From the NCBI GenBank assembly GCA_003327435.1, contig QOQV01000008.1:1-64000 (forward strand): a stretch of 64,000 bases of DNA, read 5' to 3'. The notes under the pieces are model-generated. The model was not told where the DNA came from, did no database searches, and saw only the letters and a list, made by a program, of their open reading frames with translations. The position numbers and the translations under genes are program-made. Positions 39,008 to 48,429 of this stretch are shown here, in pieces (the first letter of the stretch is position 1; each line of letters begins with the position of its first letter). Origin of the DNA: Ignavibacteriota bacterium. GTDB taxonomy: Bacteria; Bacteroidota; Ignavibacteria; UBA10030; BY39.

Positions 39008-40450
39008 TTAAAATCTGTATGTAATTGTCGTCAAAATATTATGAGTTGAAATTTTTTCATCAACTCTTGAGGTTCTATCATAATTTACGCGGAATGAGTT
39101 CCAGAAACCATAAGCGTATGCAAGATCAATTGCTACAACATCTTGTATGAGGAAAGATAAGCCAGTGGTAATAAATTTTTTATCAAAAGATGCTGGATCA
39201 TCTTTGTATTGAGATGGCAAATAAGCAAAACCAACTCTGGCTCTTGTGCCAATTCCCGGAAATTCATATTCAATACCGGCTTTCAAATTTAATGTTGGCT
39301 GAAAAATTTCTTTTATGTCCGTGTTCAGAGCCATCAAATACTCGGGTGCGTTTTGGAATTCCATTTGTGTCCAATCGGTATATTCAAAATCCGCTGCAAA
39401 AAGGAAATCGTTCAGGATGTAGGAAAATCCACCAGCAAAAACAAAGGGAGATACAACATCATATTTTGTTTTGTTTCTTGATGGTTTATTAGCTGGATAT
39501 TTAAAATAATCACCGTTATCAAAGAAGCTTTCGCCCTGTGATGTAAAAGTTTCTTCAATTGTAAGCCAGGATGGGGTTTTTATACTTAAACCAAAGCGCG
39601 TGAAGTTGTTTATCTTGTACAATAATCCAAATTTTGCAGAAAATCCGCTTATCGTTGCATCAATAGTTTGATCTATGTAAAATGAGTGAAAATCAAATGG
39701 ATATTTTGATGTGTCATAAATATTGTTCAAATCTTTTTCCGAATAATTTCTTTGCCAGAAGTAGGAGCCTGTATTCAGGTTAATTGTTCCACCGAGGAAT
39801 AAATTTTTTGCTCCTTCGAAAGCAAGAGCTATACTCCAATTGTTTAAACCGCCATTTTCAAGAATTTTTCCAGCTTGTGTAACACTCTCTTTTATTTTAC
39901 TGTTAAAGAAATAAGAGTAAGGACCAACAGAGTCAATGTTCGCAAGATACAATTCCCAAGCCAAATTCCCCGCTGGGTTTTTTTCTGTCGCAGCTCCATC
40001 AGGTGCATAATATTGTATTATGGAACTAATTGGATTGAAACCTGAGAATGAAAGTGCACCTGCAAAATCGTTAATCCTGTTATATCCAGCTGCAAAGACC
40101 AAACTTCCTCTTACTGTAGGAAAGGGATAAGCAACACCGAAATTGTTTAACTTTGTGCTACTTGTTGAAAAGGATTTATCATTTTGAAAGAATGTGCTTT
40201 TATCGTTGAATGATAAATGTGTTAGTCCCAAAGAGAATTCAGAGTTTTTTAGTTGTGCTAAACCAGCAGGATTCCAATATATTGCTGAATAATCGTTTGA
40301 AATACCTGTGTATGCTGTTCCCAGACCAAGAGCACGAGCACCAATACCGGTTCCTAATGTTGAATATCTTAGTGCATCTTCAGGGAACTGTGAAAAGGTT
40401 GTGCAAGAAATAATAAGTAAAAATAAAGATATGATGGTTTTATGTTTCAT
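39008..40450 (-). CDS. Outer-membrane protein, PorV/FadL (OmpP1) type
   Basis: A 480-residue protein with a signal peptide (IISLFLLIISCTTFSQ). The mature N-terminus GARALGLGTAYTGISNDYSA followed by IYWNPAGLAQL is the hallmark of the OmpP1/FadL/PorV barrel family. Alternating aromatic strands continue to the end, closing with THNILTTITYRF and a terminal phenylalanine. In Bacteroidota relatives such barrels either transport hydrophobic compounds (FadL) or act in type IX secretion (PorV, PorP-like). Which role applies cannot be decided here. It has a clear terminator. Confidence 0.85.
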   Translation of the reverse strand: MKHKTIISLFLLIISCTTFSQFPEDALRYSTLGTGIGARALGLGTAYTGISNDYSAIYWNPAGLAQLKNSEFSLGLTHLSFNDKSTFFQNDKSFSTSSTKLNNFGVAYPFPTVRGSLVFAAGYNRINDFAGALSFSGFNPISSIIQYYAPDGAATEKNPAGNLAWELYLANIDSVGPYSYFFNSKIKESVTQAGKILENGGLNNWSIALAFEGAKNLFLGGTINLNTGSYFWQRNYSEKDLNNIYDTSKYPFDFHSFYIDQTIDATISGFSAKFGLLYKINNFTRFGLSIKTPSWLTIEETFTSQGESFFDNGDYFKYPANKPSRNKTKYDVVSPFVFAGGFSYILNDFLFAADFEYTDWTQMEFQNAPEYLMALNTDIKEIFQPTLNLKAGIEYEFPGIGTRARVGFAYLPSQYKDDPASFDKKFITTGLSFLIQDVVAIDLAYAYGFWNSFRVNYDRTSRVDEKISTHNILTTITYRF

Positions 40451-40478
40451 AATATGTATCCTTTTTTATATTGACTGA

Positions 40479-41438
40479 TTATCTGCCGCCGCGAGTATTT
40501 CCACCACGCGAGTTTCCATTGTCATTACTACTTCCACCTCTTGAGTCTCCACCTCTTGATGGAGCTGGACTCGATGAAGGTGGAGGGGATGAAGGTTGTG
40601 GAGCTGGTGCAGGAGGCGGTGTATATATCCTTGTGCCTTCTCTGTTCTCACTTCTTCTACCACGCTCGGAACCAGAAGTGCGATTGCTTTCGTCACCACG
40701 TCCAGGTTGTTCGTATCTCTCTCTTCGAGATGGAGGACGTTGTGAATCACCTCTGCCCGAACCAGGGCGCTCCCCGGTTCTTGGTGTTACTGATCTTGAG
40801 GATTCGTCACTTCGCGATTTACCACGCATCTGCTCAGTTGTTGGATTCTGTGACCTGCCACCTCCGGTTATACCTATCGCATTTGGGATATCATATCCAG
40901 AACGCCCTGTACCAAATCTATCATCGTTCCTGTCAAATGGTGAACGATCAGTTTGAGCTGGACCTCGCTGATTTCCAAAATCTCGTCTTGTAGACTTAAC
41001 ATCACCATCTCTACTAACATAATACCATGGATAATTCCAATAATATGGTGGATAATAAATTGGATAACTCACCATCGGTGTATAGCACCAGTAGAGTGGA
41101 TCATAGTACCAATATCTATCCCAATACCAATCGTAAAGCCATGGGTCACGATATGCTATGTAAAAAGAGTAAGAAGGCCAATAATAACTTGGATAGTAAT
41201 ACGAAAACATCCATCGATATCGAGGGTACCAGTATCCGTCAAAATAATAATTGTTAATTATTGTATTTCCTTCCCTATCGTATAAAGTATCACTGTCATA
41301 GTCCTGGTTGTTGTATGAATATTCTTCCTCTTGATAATCTGATTTTGTATCCCTGACAGTTCCAAGCTGGGTGTAACAGCCCGATAAAATCAAAACTATC
41401 GAGATTATGGTGCTGAAGAGTATAATTTTTGTTTTCAT
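40479..41438 (-). CDS. Lipoprotein with Tyr/Trp-rich segment and Arg-Gly-Ser tail
   Basis: A 319-residue protein whose lipoprotein signal ends LILSGC (Cys21). A short acidic, tyrosine-rich stretch follows (about 32-55). Residues about 65-145 are extraordinarily rich in Tyr, Trp and Pro (for example YYYPSYYWPSYSFYIAYRDP). From about 155 to the end the chain is disordered and basic, with Arg/Gly/Ser runs, a PPPAPAPQPSSPPPSSSPAP block and a final SRGGDSRGG-type repeat. No known domain is recognised. It should be anchored to the inner face or surface of the outer membrane. Function unknown; the Tyr/Trp part may pack into an aromatic-rich surface structure. Confidence 0.8.
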   Translation of the reverse strand: MKTKIILFSTIISIVLILSGCYTQLGTVRDTKSDYQEEEYSYNNQDYDSDTLYDREGNTIINNYYFDGYWYPRYRWMFSYYYPSYYWPSYSFYIAYRDPWLYDWYWDRYWYYDPLYWCYTPMVSYPIYYPPYYWNYPWYYVSRDGDVKSTRRDFGNQRGPAQTDRSPFDRNDDRFGTGRSGYDIPNAIGITGGGRSQNPTTEQMRGKSRSDESSRSVTPRTGERPGSGRGDSQRPPSRRERYEQPGRGDESNRTSGSERGRRSENREGTRIYTPPPAPAPQPSSPPPSSSPAPSRGGDSRGGSSNDNGNSRGGNTRGGR

Positions 41439-41590
41439 AATTCACCTTTAATTTTATTAACTTCTAAAGAGATAACAATGCTAATGCCAAAAGAATTCAG
41501 CATTTTGAATTAATCTTTTATTCAATCTAATTAAAAAAGTGGATAATTTCAAGAATTGTTAAAAGATTCTTATGGATGTGTTGCTTTAAA

Positions 41591-41615
41591 TATACATTTA
41601 GTTAACAAATGTATA
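41591..41615 (-). terminator. Weak AT-rich hairpin after the barrel gene
   Basis: TATACATTT (41591-41599) and AAATGTATA (41607-41615) form a perfect nine-pair stem just beyond the stop of the minus-strand gene at 41628. The T run after it is short, so terminator function is uncertain. Confidence 0.4.
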
Positions 41616-41627
41616 CAATCGAAAGCA

Positions 41628-42392
41628 TCAGATTTTTCCTATGAATTCAACAGAAATCGTGCGATTTGCAATACTTATTCTGTTTTGGTTTTTTACAATA
41701 TCTTTTAGATTTATACCAATGGTGAACCCTTTTCCAACCGAAGCTTTTAAAGCTAAATTTAAATAACCTCTACCTTTCCCAAGAGCTTTATTGTTACTGT
41801 CATTTATTGCAAGGTTGTATTCTCCAATAAGCGAAATAAAACTTGTAATTGTTTTTTCTACACCTGCAAACAGATTGAAGTCCTTATCGCCATCAGCCCT
41901 TTCGAGTGAATAATTACTGCCAATATGAAAACTTAAAAAGCCAGCTGACATAAAATTTTTGCTGAGCACTATGTAAATACCGGGAGATTTTATTTTATAC
42001 CTGTTGAGTGAGTCGATATATTCTTCTTTCCCCTGCGAATCGAAACCGATCGCAATAGCCGGAAAAAATTCCGTCTCATCTAATGGTCTTAACTTTAATG
42101 ACATTCCAGGTAATTTGTTCCATTCGGGTTTTGATGAGCCGATTAGCTGTGTTCCACCGTACGATAAGCCCAGATTTAAAGTATTTAGCAAACCAATTGA
42201 AACTCCAAATAATACTCCTCCCGAGTTGTAGAAATCTACATCTACTGAATAGTTGAGATGAGCTAAAATTCCCGCAGTTGGCATATCAATAATGAATCTG
42301 GGTTCCAGCACACTTCCTGAGCCAGCAGTTCCCTGTGAAAATGTTACAGTGCTAAATGTAATTACAAAAAATAAAATCTTGAACCGTCTCAT
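41628..42392 (-). CDS. Predicted outer-membrane beta-barrel protein
   Basis: A 254-residue protein with an N-terminal signal peptide (FKILFFVITFSTVTFSQG). The mature part alternates hydrophobic residues in strand-sized blocks (VLFGVSIGLLNTLNLGLSYG, FLSFHIGSNYSLERA, LNLALKASVGKGFTIGINL) and ends RTISVEFIGKI. The opening SVLEPRFIIDMPTAGIL resembles porin-like proteins annotated in related genomes as YjbH/exopolysaccharide-type barrels, but I cannot name a family firmly. It is a single gene, divergent from the TPR gene that follows, with 143 bp between them. Confidence 0.7.
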   Translation of the reverse strand: MRRFKILFFVITFSTVTFSQGTAGSGSVLEPRFIIDMPTAGILAHLNYSVDVDFYNSGGVLFGVSIGLLNTLNLGLSYGGTQLIGSSKPEWNKLPGMSLKLRPLDETEFFPAIAIGFDSQGKEEYIDSLNRYKIKSPGIYIVLSKNFMSAGFLSFHIGSNYSLERADGDKDFNLFAGVEKTITSFISLIGEYNLAINDSNNKALGKGRGYLNLALKASVGKGFTIGINLKDIVKNQNRISIANRTISVEFIGKI

Positions 42393-42535
42393 TCTAGTTA
42401 GGTATAATTTTTTAAAAGATACTAAAAATTAGGTTTAAAAAAAATTATTGTGAAGATGAATCCTGAAAATAAAAGAAATTTTGTTATATTGTTATATAAA
42501 GAACCCTTTAACTTAATCATTGGTTTTAATGATAA

Positions 42536-44389
42536 ATGAAGAAGATAATTTTTACAATATTATTTGCATCTGTTTTAGTTTTTCCGCAACAGAGAAATCT
42601 GGAAAACAAATTCAGAATCGCTCAAAATTATGAAGCAATTGGAGATTGGGAGAGTGCAGTGAAAATTTACGAAGAAATTTATGCTGCCGACTCAACCAAT
42701 TTTTTGTATTTTGATGCTCTGTTGCGAGGTTATGATCAACTTAAAAAGTATGATGCTGCGATTAGGATAATAAAATCAAGATTACAGAAGCAACCCAACG
42801 ATATAAACCTTTTATCAAAACTTGGGAAAATGTTTGCGCGTTCTGGTGAGATAAAGGAAGCTGAAAATGTCTGGCAAAGTATTATAGATGCAAATCTAAA
42901 TAATCTCAGTGTTTACAGTATCGTAGCAAATGCTATGATTGAAAGTCGTTTTTTTGAAAACGCTCTCAGAGTATATCAACAAGGTAGAAAGATTTCAAAA
43001 GTAGAAAGTGCTTTTGCTGCTGAGATGGGATATTTGCATTCATTATTAATGAATTATATAGACGCAACCCGGGAATATCTGATTTTATTAAAGCAGAGTG
43101 CCGAACAACTGAATTTCATTCAGTCGAGAATTTCAATGTATACTTCCAAAAGCGAGGGTTTAAAATCAGCAATCTTTGTAACAGAGTCGGCGTTACAAAA
43201 AGAACCAAAAAATATTTCATTAAACCGACTCATTGCCTGGCTATATATGGAAGGCAAGGATTATGAAAAAGCATTTAGTATATACAAAATTATTGATGAG
43301 TTAACAAAAGCCGGCGGTAAGGAAATTTTCACTTTTGCCGAGAAAGCAAAGCGCGAAAGAGCATATTCCACAGCTTCAAAAGCATTTCAAGAAATAATCA
43401 TAAATTACCCAAAATTTCAAAACATATCTGCAGTAAAATTTGGTTTTGCCGAAACACTTGAAAATTCTCTTGAAGAAGCGGATTCAATAAGAATTATTGG
43501 AGATGTTGTGACTTTAAATCAAAATGTTTCGCGAAACGATTCAGTATATAAAATATATAATGATATTGTAACTTTGTATAAACAAGTTGCTGAAGAGTTC
43601 CCTAACACAGATTATGCTTCAAGAGCTCTTTATCGTGTTGCCAATGTTTATTTCAGAAAATTTTTTGATATAGAAGGGAGCTTGAAAGCGGTTAATGAAA
43701 TTGAAAACAAATATCGTTTTAGTGGGAATATATATGTTGATGCAATCCTGTTAAAATCCAAATTGTTGATTGTGAAAGACGAAATTGCGGAAGCTATATC
43801 CAAACTCGAATGGATTGCAAAATTTCAAGGAGCAACTGTGGAACAAAAGGATATGGCGAAATATATTCTTGCTGAGTTAAATTATTTTTTAGGAAATTTT
43901 CAGGTCGCACTCGCTGGTCTGCAGGAAATTTTAAAAAATCAATCGAGCGACATTGTGAACGATGCAATTGCACTACAGGTCTTAATTCAAGATAATTTAG
44001 AAGATGAGAAAAATCTTATATTATATTCTAAATCCCAGTTTTTAAAGAGGCAACACAAATACGAAAAGGCGATTGAACTTCTGAGAGAAATTTCTAAAAC
44101 AAAATCTGAATTAGCAACATATTCAATTTCTGAGATAGGCGATATTTTAACTTTATCCGGAGATTATAAGAATGCGCTCGCTGAATATGAGTATTTATTA
44201 ACTAATTTTCCCGATGATTTGTTAGCGGATAAAACAATTTTTAAAATAGCTGAAATTTATAATTACGCTCTTAAGGATTTTAAAAAAGCTGAAGAGTATT
44301 ACAAAAAGTTACTCGAGGAATATCCTTCATCGATTTATGTTAACATCGCAAGACAGAAAATAAGGGAAATAAGAGGAGATGTTTTATGA
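42536..44389 (+). CDS. Secreted or periplasmic TPR-repeat protein
   Basis: A 617-residue helical-repeat protein with a short signal sequence (IIFTILFASVLVFPQQ). Tetratricopeptide repeats run along the whole length, for example YEAIGDWESAVKIYEEIYAA near 33, YEKAFSIYKIIDEL near 242, and YKNALAEYEYLLTNFPDD and FKKAEEYYKKLLEEYPSS near the end. It probably acts as a scaffold in the cell envelope. The stop overlaps the start of the next gene (ATGA), so the two are translationally coupled. This suggests they form a functional pair, but neither function is known. Confidence 0.85.
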   Translation: MKKIIFTILFASVLVFPQQRNLENKFRIAQNYEAIGDWESAVKIYEEIYAADSTNFLYFDALLRGYDQLKKYDAAIRIIKSRLQKQPNDINLLSKLGKMFARSGEIKEAENVWQSIIDANLNNLSVYSIVANAMIESRFFENALRVYQQGRKISKVESAFAAEMGYLHSLLMNYIDATREYLILLKQSAEQLNFIQSRISMYTSKSEGLKSAIFVTESALQKEPKNISLNRLIAWLYMEGKDYEKAFSIYKIIDELTKAGGKEIFTFAEKAKRERAYSTASKAFQEIIINYPKFQNISAVKFGFAETLENSLEEADSIRIIGDVVTLNQNVSRNDSVYKIYNDIVTLYKQVAEEFPNTDYASRALYRVANVYFRKFFDIEGSLKAVNEIENKYRFSGNIYVDAILLKSKLLIVKDEIAEAISKLEWIAKFQGATVEQKDMAKYILAELNYFLGNFQVALAGLQEILKNQSSDIVNDAIALQVLIQDNLEDEKNLILYSKSQFLKRQHKYEKAIELLREISKTKSELATYSISEIGDILTLSGDYKNALAEYEYLLTNFPDDLLADKTIFKIAEIYNYALKDFKKAEEYYKKLLEEYPSSIYVNIARQKIREIRGDVL

Positions 44390-45648
44390 AAAGAGCGCTT
44401 TGCACATTGATATTTTTATTTATTCAATCTCTAAACGCACAGAAGATTTTAATACCAATGGATTTAAAACAAACAGATCACCTGAAAGCTTATGGGATTG
44501 CGTACTGGACTTTAACCAAAGGTATTGAAGTTGATTGGTTGTTAAATTATCGAGGCGGTTCGTTTATGATGGATGGCCATAATATAATTGCCTCTGAATG
44601 CAGAATAAGAGGAGTATATTTTGAGGAAATAAGCGGTGCTTCGGCAGCAAAGATTTATGCTGAAATTCAGGAAGATGATAACAATATGGATGTGGTTCGA
44701 CTTGAAAAAGCACCTAAAATTGCTGTTTATGTTCCACCAAATTTCTTACCCTGGGATGATGCTGTAGTACTTGCTATGGAATATGCTGAGATTCCATACG
44801 ATAAAGTGTGGGATGAAGAAGTTTTACAGGGCAAACTTTATGAATACGATTGGTTGCATTTGCATCATGAAGATTTTACCGGTCAATATGGTAAATTTTA
44901 TGCATCGTTTGCTACAGCTCCATGGTATATTGAACAACAGGTTCTTTATGAAAAAAAAGCAAGAGAGCTTGGATATCGAAAAGTATCTGAACTAAAAAAA
45001 GCAGTTGCACGAGCAATAAAAGATTATATTGCTTCAGGAGGATTTATGTTTGCGATGTGTTCAGCAACTGACTCTTACGATATTGCACTTGCAGCTGAAA
45101 ATACAGATATTTGCGATGTGATGTATGATGGGGATCCTCCGGATCCAGATTTTCAAAAAAAATTGGATTATTCAAAGTGCCTTGCATTCGAAAATTTTAC
45201 AATTGAACGAAATCCACTAAGATACGAATATTCTGATATTGATATTCCACCAAGTGATATGGCTGGGATGGTGAATCAGGAGACGGATTATTTTACACTT
45301 TTTGAATTTTCTGCTAAATATGACCCAGTTCCTACAATGCTTACACAGAACCATGCCAATATAATAAAAGGTTTTATGGGGCAAACTACTAATTTTAAAA
45401 AAAGCTTGATAAAGAAAAATGTAGTAATTCTGGCTGAAAAAGAAGGCACCGAGGAAGTTAGATATCTACATGGAAACTATGGAAGAGGCACATTTACCTG
45501 GTATGGTGGGCATGATCCTGAAGATTATCAACATGCTGTTGGAGATCCACCAACAGACCTGCGTTTATATAAAAATTCACCCGGATATAGATTAATATTG
45601 AATAATATACTATTTCCTGCTGCTAAGAAAAAGCAGCAAAAGACCTAA
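44386..45648 (+). CDS. Secreted 'asparagine synthetase B-like' protein
   Basis: A 420-residue protein with a signal peptide (LCTLIFLFIQSLNAQ). It matches, almost block for block, a highly conserved Bacteroidota family usually labelled asparagine synthetase B: ILIPMDLKQTDHLKAYGIAY, EVDWLLNYRGGSFMM, YDWLHLHHEDFTGQYGKFY, FMFAMCSATDSYDIALAA, IIKGFMGQTT, and GTFTWYGGHDPEDYQHAVGD near the end. No ATP-pyrophosphatase motif is visible, so the label is doubtful. Conserved His, Asp and Cys residues suggest an enzyme of a glutamine-amidotransferase/ThuA-like fold, by inference. It is coupled to the upstream TPR gene and converges, by a four-base overlap, on the GNAT gene. Confidence 0.82.
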   Translation: MKRALCTLIFLFIQSLNAQKILIPMDLKQTDHLKAYGIAYWTLTKGIEVDWLLNYRGGSFMMDGHNIIASECRIRGVYFEEISGASAAKIYAEIQEDDNNMDVVRLEKAPKIAVYVPPNFLPWDDAVVLAMEYAEIPYDKVWDEEVLQGKLYEYDWLHLHHEDFTGQYGKFYASFATAPWYIEQQVLYEKKARELGYRKVSELKKAVARAIKDYIASGGFMFAMCSATDSYDIALAAENTDICDVMYDGDPPDPDFQKKLDYSKCLAFENFTIERNPLRYEYSDIDIPPSDMAGMVNQETDYFTLFEFSAKYDPVPTMLTQNHANIIKGFMGQTTNFKKSLIKKNVVILAEKEGTEEVRYLHGNYGRGTFTWYGGHDPEDYQHAVGDPPTDLRLYKNSPGYRLILNNILFPAAKKKQQKT

Positions 45649-46076
45649 CTCAAAAGTTTATAGTATTGAAATAACCTCCGACTTGATTTATAACCCATTT
45701 TTTTTGCCAATTGATGTATTGGTTTATTAGATTCATATGCTGTAAATAATATATATTTTCTTTTTTCTTTTTTAGCTATGCTCTCAACTTTTTCAAGTAA
45801 GCGTTGTGCTATTCCGCGCCTTCTATATTTTTTGTCAACTGCTGCAAAAGGCAAAAACAAATAATCATCAGAACGAAATGCAGTAATGTAACCTACAACT
45901 TTATTTTCAGTTTCAGCGATATACATAAATGCATATCTGTTATCAATGAATTTTTCGAATTCAGATCTTCCCAGCTTCTGATTGGGATAATTTTCAAGTT
46001 GCCTCAAATTTTTGCTAATTTCAACTACTCTTTTAATATCTTCAAATTTAGCTTTTCGAATCTTAATTTTAAACAT
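45645..46076 (-). CDS. GNAT-family N-acetyltransferase
   Basis: A 143-residue GCN5-related acetyltransferase. It has IRKAKFEDIKRVVEISKNL at the start, the acetyl-CoA-binding loop KYRRRGIAQRLLEKVE near 83, and the C-terminal motif AYESNKPIHQLAKKMGYKSS. The substrate is unknown. It ends the minus-strand operon that begins with mnmE, lying three bases after the DUF2461 gene, and overlaps the convergent upstream gene by four bases. Confidence 0.9.
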   Translation of the reverse strand: MFKIKIRKAKFEDIKRVVEISKNLRQLENYPNQKLGRSEFEKFIDNRYAFMYIAETENKVVGYITAFRSDDYLFLPFAAVDKKYRRRGIAQRLLEKVESIAKKEKRKYILFTAYESNKPIHQLAKKMGYKSSRRLFQYYKLLS

Positions 46077-46079
46077 ATT

Positions 46080-46790
46080 TTATCTTATTGCACTGTTTAT
46101 AAAATTTATAAAAGGCATCATTTTTTTAAAAATAAAAACCACCTCGTTTATAAAATTCCTTTTTAAACAAGTTGATTCAGCCAACTCATATCCAATATAA
46201 AACTGCTTTAATTTTAGATATTCACATAGAGGATGGCTGTTAGAAAACCCAATAGGAACGCGTTTTAACCGATCGCCCTCGATCTTTGAGAAATATCTTT
46301 TGAAGTCTGCGGAATTTATAATTTTAATAAATGTGTCAGTGTTTGTTATTAGTGTGTTGCGGAATTTTTTTAAGTGTAGAGCACCTGGCATATACATACC
46401 ACCACCAAGGAAAATGCCACCTGGTTCGATATGCAAGTACAAACTCGCACTATCATTCCAATGTTTAGTTGGTTGAAATATCGCTGCTATGTGGGTTTTG
46501 TAGGGAGATTTGTCCTTGCTAAAGCGAACATCTCTATAAATTCTAAAAATAGATTTTTGTGGATCAACGATAAAATCCGGTGCAAATTCATGTATGAGAG
46601 GTTTTAAATCAGAAACCAATGATTGCATTGGTAATTTTACAAATTCTTCATACTCTGATTTATGAGCTTTAAACCATTCTCTGTTGTTGTTACGTTTCAA
46701 GTTCCTTAGAAACTTTAAACCTTCAATTGGGAATCCATTAAATGGTGGGTAGAAAGGAAGCTCTTTTGTTAATATACTGTACTTTCTCAT
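46080..46790 (-). CDS. DUF2461 family protein
   Basis: A 236-residue protein of DUF2461 (TIGR02453). It has FLRNLKRNNNREWFKAHKSE near the start, FIVDPQKSIFRIYRDVRFSK near 95, KSPYKTHIAAIF, and GGIFLGGGMYMPGALHLKKF. The function of the family is not established. It overlaps murQ by four bases and sits in the mnmE-mnmG-rsmG-murQ operon. Confidence 0.88.
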   Translation of the reverse strand: MRKYSILTKELPFYPPFNGFPIEGLKFLRNLKRNNNREWFKAHKSEYEEFVKLPMQSLVSDLKPLIHEFAPDFIVDPQKSIFRIYRDVRFSKDKSPYKTHIAAIFQPTKHWNDSASLYLHIEPGGIFLGGGMYMPGALHLKKFRNTLITNTDTFIKIINSADFKRYFSKIEGDRLKRVPIGFSNSHPLCEYLKLKQFYIGYELAESTCLKRNFINEVVFIFKKMMPFINFINSAIR

Positions 46791-47728
46791 TTTAAAGCTA
46801 GTCGGACAAAGCCATTAGCTTTTTTCAATCTTCTCATAGCTTCTGCTCTACTGACTTTTTTAGTAATCATAATTAATGCAAGTTTTACATTGCCTCCTGA
46901 CTTTCTTAGATAAGTGTCGGCAGTATCATAGTCAACGCCCGTGATTAGCATAATTATTCGTTTTGCTCTTTCTTCTAATTTACGACTATTCATTTTGAGG
47001 TCAACCATTAAATTTCCATAAACTTTACCTATACGAATCATTGAAGCCGTTGTGAGCATATTGAGAACCATTTTTTGAGCTGTTCCAGATTTCATTCTTG
47101 TTGAGCCAGCAATTACTTCAGGTCCAACTTCCGGACAAATTGCAACATCTATAATCTTTTTCAGGTTTGTAAAGTTTTTGTCATTAAGTAATTTTCTTGA
47201 ATTAGTAGATATTAGGATTGTTTTTGCCCCAATACTTTTAGCGTAAGCTAAAGCCGCTACAACAAACGGGGTTCTCAAACTGGCAGCAATTCCACATACC
47301 ACATCTTGATCAGAGAGTTTAAGCTTTCTTAAATTTTTAATTGCTTCAACTTCTCTGTCTTCTACACCTTCTTGGGATCTGAAAACGGTTTTTTTCCCGC
47401 CGGCAATTATTGCTTGCACTAAACTCGGTTCGGTTCCATAGGTTGGAGGCATTTCGGCTGCATCAATAATCCCAAGTCGACCACTGGTACCTGCACCAAC
47501 ATAAAAAAGTCTGCCTCCGTTTTTAAACGATTTTACAATAAGCTCTACAGCTTTTGCAATATACTTTAGTTCTTTCTCTACTGAATAGGCAACTGTTTTA
47601 TCTTCATTATTTATAATTTCTAAAATCTTAAGTGTATCAAGCTCATCAATTCTTTTTGAATTTTTATTTTGAGCTTCTGTTTGCAATAATTGAAGCTGAT
47701 TAAACAATGTGTTGTTTTCTTTTATCAT
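46787..47728 (-). CDS. murQ: N-acetylmuramic acid 6-phosphate etherase
   Basis: A 313-residue SIS-domain enzyme. It shows FYVGAGTSGRLGIIDAAEMP near 91, the family's central motif, together with GTEPSLVQAIIAGG, SQEGVEDREVEAI and GSTRMKSGTAQKMVLNMLTT. It removes lactate from N-acetylmuramic acid 6-phosphate to give N-acetylglucosamine 6-phosphate, a step in recycling peptidoglycan. The C-terminal UBA-like helices (YLRKSGGNVKLALIMI) are present. It overlaps both neighbours by four bases in the mnm operon. Confidence 0.96.
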   Translation of the reverse strand: MIKENNTLFNQLQLLQTEAQNKNSKRIDELDTLKILEIINNEDKTVAYSVEKELKYIAKAVELIVKSFKNGGRLFYVGAGTSGRLGIIDAAEMPPTYGTEPSLVQAIIAGGKKTVFRSQEGVEDREVEAIKNLRKLKLSDQDVVCGIAASLRTPFVVAALAYAKSIGAKTILISTNSRKLLNDKNFTNLKKIIDVAICPEVGPEVIAGSTRMKSGTAQKMVLNMLTTASMIRIGKVYGNLMVDLKMNSRKLEERAKRIIMLITGVDYDTADTYLRKSGGNVKLALIMITKKVSRAEAMRRLKKANGFVRLALK

Positions 47729-48414
47729 TTTATTTTCACTAAAATTAGTTTTTTATCTACTAACAATCCTTCTTTGATTCCTTTTATGGAAATATTTATA
47801 GTAAAGGTTAGAAGGTTTTGACTATATAATTTAAGTTTTTTTATTTCATTATCCAATTTCCCACCTTTATATGATATTATAAGTGGAGAATTAAAAGTTT
47901 GATTATTAACCTTTTCAATGATTGAAAAAGCTTCTGAGGTATCTAATAAATTTTTTGACCATTTGAATAATTGTGGTAAATCGGTGACCGCACGACTAAC
48001 TATCAAGTTATATTTTTTATTGAGTGATTCTGCCCTTTTACATAGGGCGCTAATATTTTTTAATTTTAAAATATTTATAAATTCCTGGACGGCGGATACT
48101 TTTTTTTGTATGGAATCCACCAAATCCATTTCAATTTGGGGTTTTAATATTTTTAGAGGTATTCCAGGTAATCCACCACCGGTTCCTAAATCCAAGATTC
48201 TTATTCCATCAGGTAAATCTAAATAAAATAATAATGATATTGAATGTAAAATATGTCTTTCCCAAATGTGACCAATATCTTTTCTGGAAATTAAATTGAT
48301 CGATTTGTTTTTTTCGATTAATATTTTTACGTAACAATCTAATTGCTCTAATTGTCCTGTGGAAACATGAATACCATTTTTTTCTAAAATACTTTTAACT
48401 TCAAAGAGTTGCAT
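47725..48414 (-). CDS. rsmG: 16S rRNA m7G527 methyltransferase RsmG
   Basis: A 229-residue protein with the RsmG SAM-binding motif IRILDLGTGGGLPGIPLKIL near 70, IWERHILHSISLLFYL before it, and NLIVSRAVTDLPQLFKWSKN near 135. RsmG (GidB) methylates G527 of 16S rRNA. The start codon abuts a parS-like site that fills the 14-bp gap to mnmG. The gene lies in the common mnmE-mnmG-rsmG order and overlaps murQ by four bases. Confidence 0.95.
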   Translation of the reverse strand: MQLFEVKSILEKNGIHVSTGQLEQLDCYVKILIEKNKSINLISRKDIGHIWERHILHSISLLFYLDLPDGIRILDLGTGGGLPGIPLKILKPQIEMDLVDSIQKKVSAVQEFINILKLKNISALCKRAESLNKKYNLIVSRAVTDLPQLFKWSKNLLDTSEAFSIIEKVNNQTFNSPLIISYKGGKLDNEIKKLKLYSQNLLTFTINISIKGIKEGLLVDKKLILVKIK

Positions 48415-48429
48415 GTTTCACGTGAAACC
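48414..48429. promoter_or_regulatory. parS-like centromere site 1
   Basis: TGTTTCACGTGAAACC matches the ParB/Spo0J parS consensus TGTTNCACGTGAAACA at 15 of 16 positions. The palindrome GTTTCACGTGAAAC exactly fills the 14 bases between the mnmG stop and the rsmG start. ParB loading here would help organise and segregate the origin region. parA and parB are not in the window. Confidence 0.88.

Noticed and set aside
40471-40993. Plus-strand frames of 150-161 codons opposite the Tyr/Trp lipoprotein
   Set aside because: They are shadows of the low-complexity Arg-Gly-Ser tail; the minus-strand gene has the signal peptide and start context.
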